Shown here piece by piece: positions 5,965 through 7,874 of a DNA stretch of 7,874 nucleotides. Where the stretch lies: assembly GCA_023394615.1 (NCBI GenBank), contig JAEXAI010000014.1, forward strand, positions 1-7,874, in the 5' to 3' direction. The notes beneath the pieces were generated by a model. It was not told the origin of the DNA and did not search any database. It saw only the letters and a program-made list of their open reading frames with translations. Source of the DNA: Actinomycetes bacterium (GTDB lineage: Bacteria > Actinomycetota > Coriobacteriia > Coriobacteriales > Eggerthellaceae). The translations under genes were made by a program, and so were the position numbers. The number at the start of each line of letters is the position of its first letter. Position 1 is the first letter of the stretch.

Positions 5965-6561
5965 TTAGTTGCCAAGGACGCAGCTCATGCCGTGGTAGAT
6001 GAATTTATGCGAAAATTCGACCAAACTGTCGATGGATATGTTCTTTCCCAAAGCCACCCATTGCCTGTAGGTATTGAACAAGCTCACAGCTGCGAGATTG
6101 TTGAACAGCGAGCGCTCCTCGTCGGTCATGCTTTTATAGATGTTGCGGCGCTTGCGGTTGACAGCGGCGCACGCATCGATAATCTGATTGCCCCAAGTGT
6201 AGTAACTGGGGCTGCAGATGAGCCGTTCAACATAAAGGTCCTGCGAAGTGAAATACTCGTAAAACGCGCGGTAAAAACGCAGGATTGCTTCCTCCTCGCT
6301 TGTGGCAATCATGGATTCAGGGTCGGCTATGGCCAGTGTTTCCGAATAATCCTCGCATATTTTGTCACAGGTGTTCTGAAAAAGGTCCTCGATGCAACTG
6401 TAGTGTAGATAGAACGTTTTGCGGTTGATACCCGCACGCTCTGAAATAGCCTTCACATTAATGGCTTTCTCGTCCATCTCGCATACCATCTGCTGAAACG
6501 TGGTTTCGATCGCGTTACAGGTTCTGACCGTGCGCCGGTCGACGTTTTCGTCGTTAGCCAT
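5965..6561 (-). CDS. TetR-family transcriptional regulator (downstream paralogue)
   Basis: A DNA-binding one-component regulator of 198 aa. I chose the ATG at 6561. AGAGG lies a few bases upstream of it, whereas an in-frame GTG two codons earlier would overlap that site. The N-terminal helix-turn-helix covers about 33-54 (INVKAISERAGINRKTFYLHY), a typical TetR recognition helix; the usual turn glycine (Gly44) is present. The C-terminal part (about 85-198) is the ligand/dimer domain, with the conserved-looking stretches FYEYFTSQDLYVERL, EERSLFNNL and NTYRQWVALGKNIS. It follows its paralogue on the same strand after 55 nt that contain a palindrome, so it may be co-transcribed with it or have its own controlled promoter. 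Ligand and targets are unknown. Confidence 0.9.
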   Translation of the reverse strand: MANDENVDRRTVRTCNAIETTFQQMVCEMDEKAINVKAISERAGINRKTFYLHYSCIEDLFQNTCDKICEDYSETLAIADPESMIATSEEEAILRFYRAFYEYFTSQDLYVERLICSPSYYTWGNQIIDACAAVNRKRRNIYKSMTDEERSLFNNLAAVSLFNTYRQWVALGKNISIDSLVEFSHKFIYHGMSCVLGN

Positions 6562-6578
6562 CGGCACCTCTTCTCAAT

Positions 6579-6603
6579 CCAAGGCTGCAAAATGTTGCCT
6601 TGG
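6579..6603. promoter_or_regulatory. Palindrome between the two tetR genes, candidate operator
   Basis: CCAAGGC (6579-6585) and GCCTTGG (6597-6603) are perfect inverted arms 11 nt apart, and weaker pairing continues inward (C6588-G6594, A6589-T6593). The 25-bp site begins 17 nt upstream of the downstream tetR start, just before its ribosome site, and no T run follows on the minus strand. The length and place suit a TetR-type operator for autoregulation. A hairpin acting on the mRNA is the alternative. Confidence 0.45.
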
Positions 6604-6616
6604 AAAGCATAGCACA

Positions 6617-7219
6617 TCAGGCGTCGTCACCGTAGATGCTGCTCATGCCATGGAACATGAATTTTCGGGAAAATTCTACCAGCGTATCGACCGATATGTT
6701 CTTGCCGAGGCCGACCCATTGCCTGTAGGTGTTGAATAGGCTGACTGCCATTAAATTGTTGAAAAGGGAGCGTTCTTCTTTGTTCATGTCATTCAAGACA
6801 TTGCGACGCGTGCGATTGATGGCGGCGCATGAACTAATTATCTTGTCAGCCCAAACGCTGTAGTTCGGGTCGCATAGCAGCCGTTCCACGTATTGGTCTT
6901 GAGCGGTGAAATACTCGTAAAAGGAACGGTAAATCTGCAGGATTTCTTTTTCCTCATTGGAGTCGCTTGGCTCGGGCGGAGCGGAGTTTAGCTTCTCGTA
7001 ATAACCATCGCATATATGATCGCATGTTATTTGGAACAAATCCTCAATGCAGTTGTAGTGCAAGTAGAAAGTTTTGCGATTTACCTCAGCGCGCTCGGTT
7101 ATTCTCTTCACATTCAGCGCACTCGAATCTTCTTCGCAAAGCATCGTTTTGAACGTTGTCTCGATGACCTTGCAAGTTTTTATCGTGCGTTTATCGATAT
7201 TTCGTTCATCGGTTTTCAT
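6617..7219 (-). CDS. TetR-family transcriptional regulator (upstream paralogue)
   Basis: A DNA-binding regulator of 200 aa. The start at 7219 is preferred because AAAGGA lies six bases upstream. An in-frame ATG at 7234 has no ribosome site, and starting there would add five residues not matched in the paralogue. The helix-turn-helix spans about 35-56 (LNVKRITERAEVNRKTFYLHY). The usual turn glycine is Glu45, a difference from its neighbour. The C-terminal domain has the same landmarks: FYEYFTAQDQYVERL, EERSLFNNL and NTYRQWVGLGKNIS. By hand count about 124 of 196 aligned residues (63%) match the downstream paralogue, so the pair arose by tandem duplication and has since diverged. It faces away from the arylsulfotransferase-like gene across a 348-bp gap rich in repeats, which makes that gene a plausible but unproven target. 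Confidence 0.9.
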   Translation of the reverse strand: MKTDERNIDKRTIKTCKVIETTFKTMLCEEDSSALNVKRITERAEVNRKTFYLHYNCIEDLFQITCDHICDGYYEKLNSAPPEPSDSNEEKEILQIYRSFYEYFTAQDQYVERLLCDPNYSVWADKIISSCAAINRTRRNVLNDMNKEERSLFNNLMAVSLFNTYRQWVGLGKNISVDTLVEFSRKFMFHGMSSIYGDDA

Positions 7220-7235
7220 CGGCGATCCTTTCATA

Positions 7236-7262
7236 GTGCGAGATCGCAGAAAGCCATCGCAC
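7236..7262. promoter_or_regulatory. Inverted repeat upstream of the upstream tetR gene
   Basis: GTGCGA (7236-7241) and TCGCAC (7257-7262) are perfect 6-bp inverted arms 15 nt apart. The left arm overlaps a second small palindrome, GCGAGATCGC (7238-7247). The site begins 16 nt upstream of the preferred tetR start, where an autoregulatory operator could sit. The arms are short and chance is possible. Confidence 0.3.
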
Positions 7263-7268
7263 GCAAAT

Positions 7269-7294
7269 AAATGCTCAATAAAATGCTCAATAAA
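7269..7294. repeat. Perfect 12-bp tandem duplication
   Basis: ATGCTCAATAAA occurs at 7271-7282 and again directly at 7283-7294. Periodicity holds over 26 bp from 7269. It lies 50 nt upstream of the leftward tetR start, in its probable promoter, where directly repeated binding sites or a replication-slippage duplication are both possible. Confidence 0.8.
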
Positions 7295-7390
7295 GAGTTG
7301 CGCGCGCAGCGTTCATGTTTTCGTTGGTGTCTCATTATACCAGTGAGGGTCAAAAGGGTCGGTGTGCAATATGCCAACGACTGCTTATGC

Positions 7391-7425
7391 TGGCGCACTG
7401 GGCGCACTGGGCACACTGGGCGCAC
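7391..7425. repeat. 9-bp tandem repeat
   Basis: Three full units of TGGGCGCAC occur (7399-7407, 7408-7416 with one G-to-A change, and 7417-7425), preceded by a unit lacking one G (7391-7398). The array lies 143 nt upstream of the sulfotransferase-like start. Short tandem units like this can change copy number by slippage. Confidence 0.8.
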
Positions 7426-7474
7426 CTGCCGGGCGTGCTCGTTGAACCCCACAATAACGAATGTGTCATGCAAG

Positions 7475-7496
7475 TGCCACATCGCAGAATGTGGCA
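7475..7496. promoter_or_regulatory. Palindrome upstream of the sulfotransferase-like gene, candidate operator
   Basis: TGCCACAT (7475-7482) and ATGTGGCA (7489-7496) are perfect 8-bp inverted arms around CGCAGA. Past one mismatch, two further base pairs match (A7472-T7499 and A7473-T7498). The site ends 71 nt before the gene start and shortly before the AT-rich stretch. No T run follows directly, so an operator fits better than a terminator. The regulator could be a neighbouring TetR protein or something else. Confidence 0.5.
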
Positions 7497-7567
7497 ATTC
7501 AACTAGCTTATAAGATGATAAATAATACTTTTATAGAGTAATGCAAATGTGAAGGGAGAAATAAGAC

Positions 7568-7874
7568 ATGGGTAGACCTACAGTATTTCCGACCGGCACC
7601 ACCATTTACGAACCGGAGAAGTGCCAGAGCGGCTACACGCTGTTCACGGCCCCTGGCCAAGGCGTCCTGCTTATCGACATGAACGGCAAGGCCGTTCGCT
7701 TCTGGAAGGATTTCCAAGGATTCCCCTGCAAGATGCTGCCCGGCGGGCATCTGCTCGGCAGCCTGGGCGCCCGCGAGGCCACCGAGGCTTATCAGGACCA
7801 AGAAGACGTCACCATGCTGGACTGGGACGGCAACGTCGAGTGGACCTTCAACCGCAACCAGCAGGTGACCGACA
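7568..7874 (+). CDS. Arylsulfotransferase-like protein, 5' part (cut by window end)
   Basis: The first 102 codons of a gene that runs off the window. The start at 7568 is supported by AAGGGAG at 7552-7558, 9 nt upstream. The protein begins MGRPTVFPTGTTIY, followed by CQSGYTLFTAPGQGVLLIDM (19-38), a Trp-containing segment, LPGGHLLG (58-65) and DWDGNVEWTF (86-95). The pattern of a strand, then IDxNG, then LPGGHLLG, then WDGNVEW is what I recall from the N-terminal part of arylsulfate sulfotransferases (ASST), blade-repeat proteins that move sulfate from one phenol to another. There is no signal peptide, unlike periplasmic enterobacterial ASST, so a cytoplasmic location is inferred. The catalytic histidine region lies beyond the window, so activity cannot be judged. 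GC content is higher than in the tetR pair. Confidence 0.7.
   Translation, partial: MGRPTVFPTGTTIYEPEKCQSGYTLFTAPGQGVLLIDMNGKAVRFWKDFQGFPCKMLPGGHLLGSLGAREATEAYQDQEDVTMLDWDGNVEWTFNRNQQVTD

Larger units (their letters stand above)
7220..7567. other. Divergent intergenic region between tetR and the sulfotransferase-like gene
   Basis: This gap must hold the promoters of both flanking genes. No credible gene lies in it. It contains an inverted repeat (7236-7262), a 12-bp perfect tandem duplication (7269-7294), a 9-bp tandem repeat (7391-7425), a palindrome (7475-7496) and an AT-rich stretch (7501-7548) just before the ribosome site of the rightward gene. The last could carry a weak promoter (TTATAA at 7508-7513, TATAGA at 7532-7537, 18-nt spacer). 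Open frames across it only reflect the repeats (for example repeating His-Trp-Ala) and lack ribosome sites. Confidence 0.7.

Noticed and set aside
7315..7506. A plus-strand frame with repeating His-Trp-Ala and a CAIC motif.
   Set aside because: The repeat is the 9-bp tandem array. All other frames are equally open there, and no ribosome site precedes it.

Overview
This window looks like a piece of a chromosome from a moderately GC-rich anaerobic actinobacterium, most likely class Coriobacteriia, family Eggerthellaceae. That placement is an inference. It rests on the style of the SLC13-type permease, the tandem TetR regulators and the signal-less arylsulfotransferase-like gene, all of which I associate with that group. 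No rRNA, tRNA, CRISPR array or transposase gene is visible.

Layout, left to right. (1) Bases 1-1217 hold the 3' part of an SLC13/DASS-like anion permease, followed by a strong hairpin terminator at 1264-1313. (2) Bases 1493-5194 are a compact plus-strand phosphate-uptake operon, pstS-pstC-pstA-pstB. The gaps are 24 nt (S-C), a 4-nt ATGA overlap (C-A) and 19 nt (A-B). The lipoprotein PstS captures phosphate outside the membrane, PstC and PstA form the channel, and PstB drives transport with ATP. The usual phoU partner does not follow pstB. (3) Bases 5195-5964 are a repeat-rich, gene-free stretch. It holds two plus-strand terminator-like hairpins, a 41-bp element present twice in opposite orientation with two weaker relatives, a 47/48-bp tandem repeat, and a hairpin that suits the end of the leftward tetR transcript. 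(4) Bases 5965-7219 hold two tandem minus-strand TetR-family paralogues, about 63% identical by hand count, with a 25-bp palindrome between them. (5) Bases 7220-7567 are a divergent intergenic region with a perfect 12-bp tandem duplication, a 9-bp tandem repeat and an 8-bp-arm palindrome. (6) Bases 7568-7874 are the 5' end of an arylsulfotransferase-like gene, cut by the window edge.

The most interesting observation is in PstS. Its two sequence halves are in the reverse of the usual order. The RxDGSGT phosphate-binding segment, normally mid-protein, comes right after the lipoprotein signal. The GSSSVTP segment, normally just after the signal, comes in the second half. The protein then ends at the point that normally leads into the SGT segment. 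This is the pattern of a circular permutation, and the gene sits in an otherwise normal pst operon. The repeat family after pstB and the operator-like repeats around the tetR pair and the sulfotransferase gene are the other points to follow.
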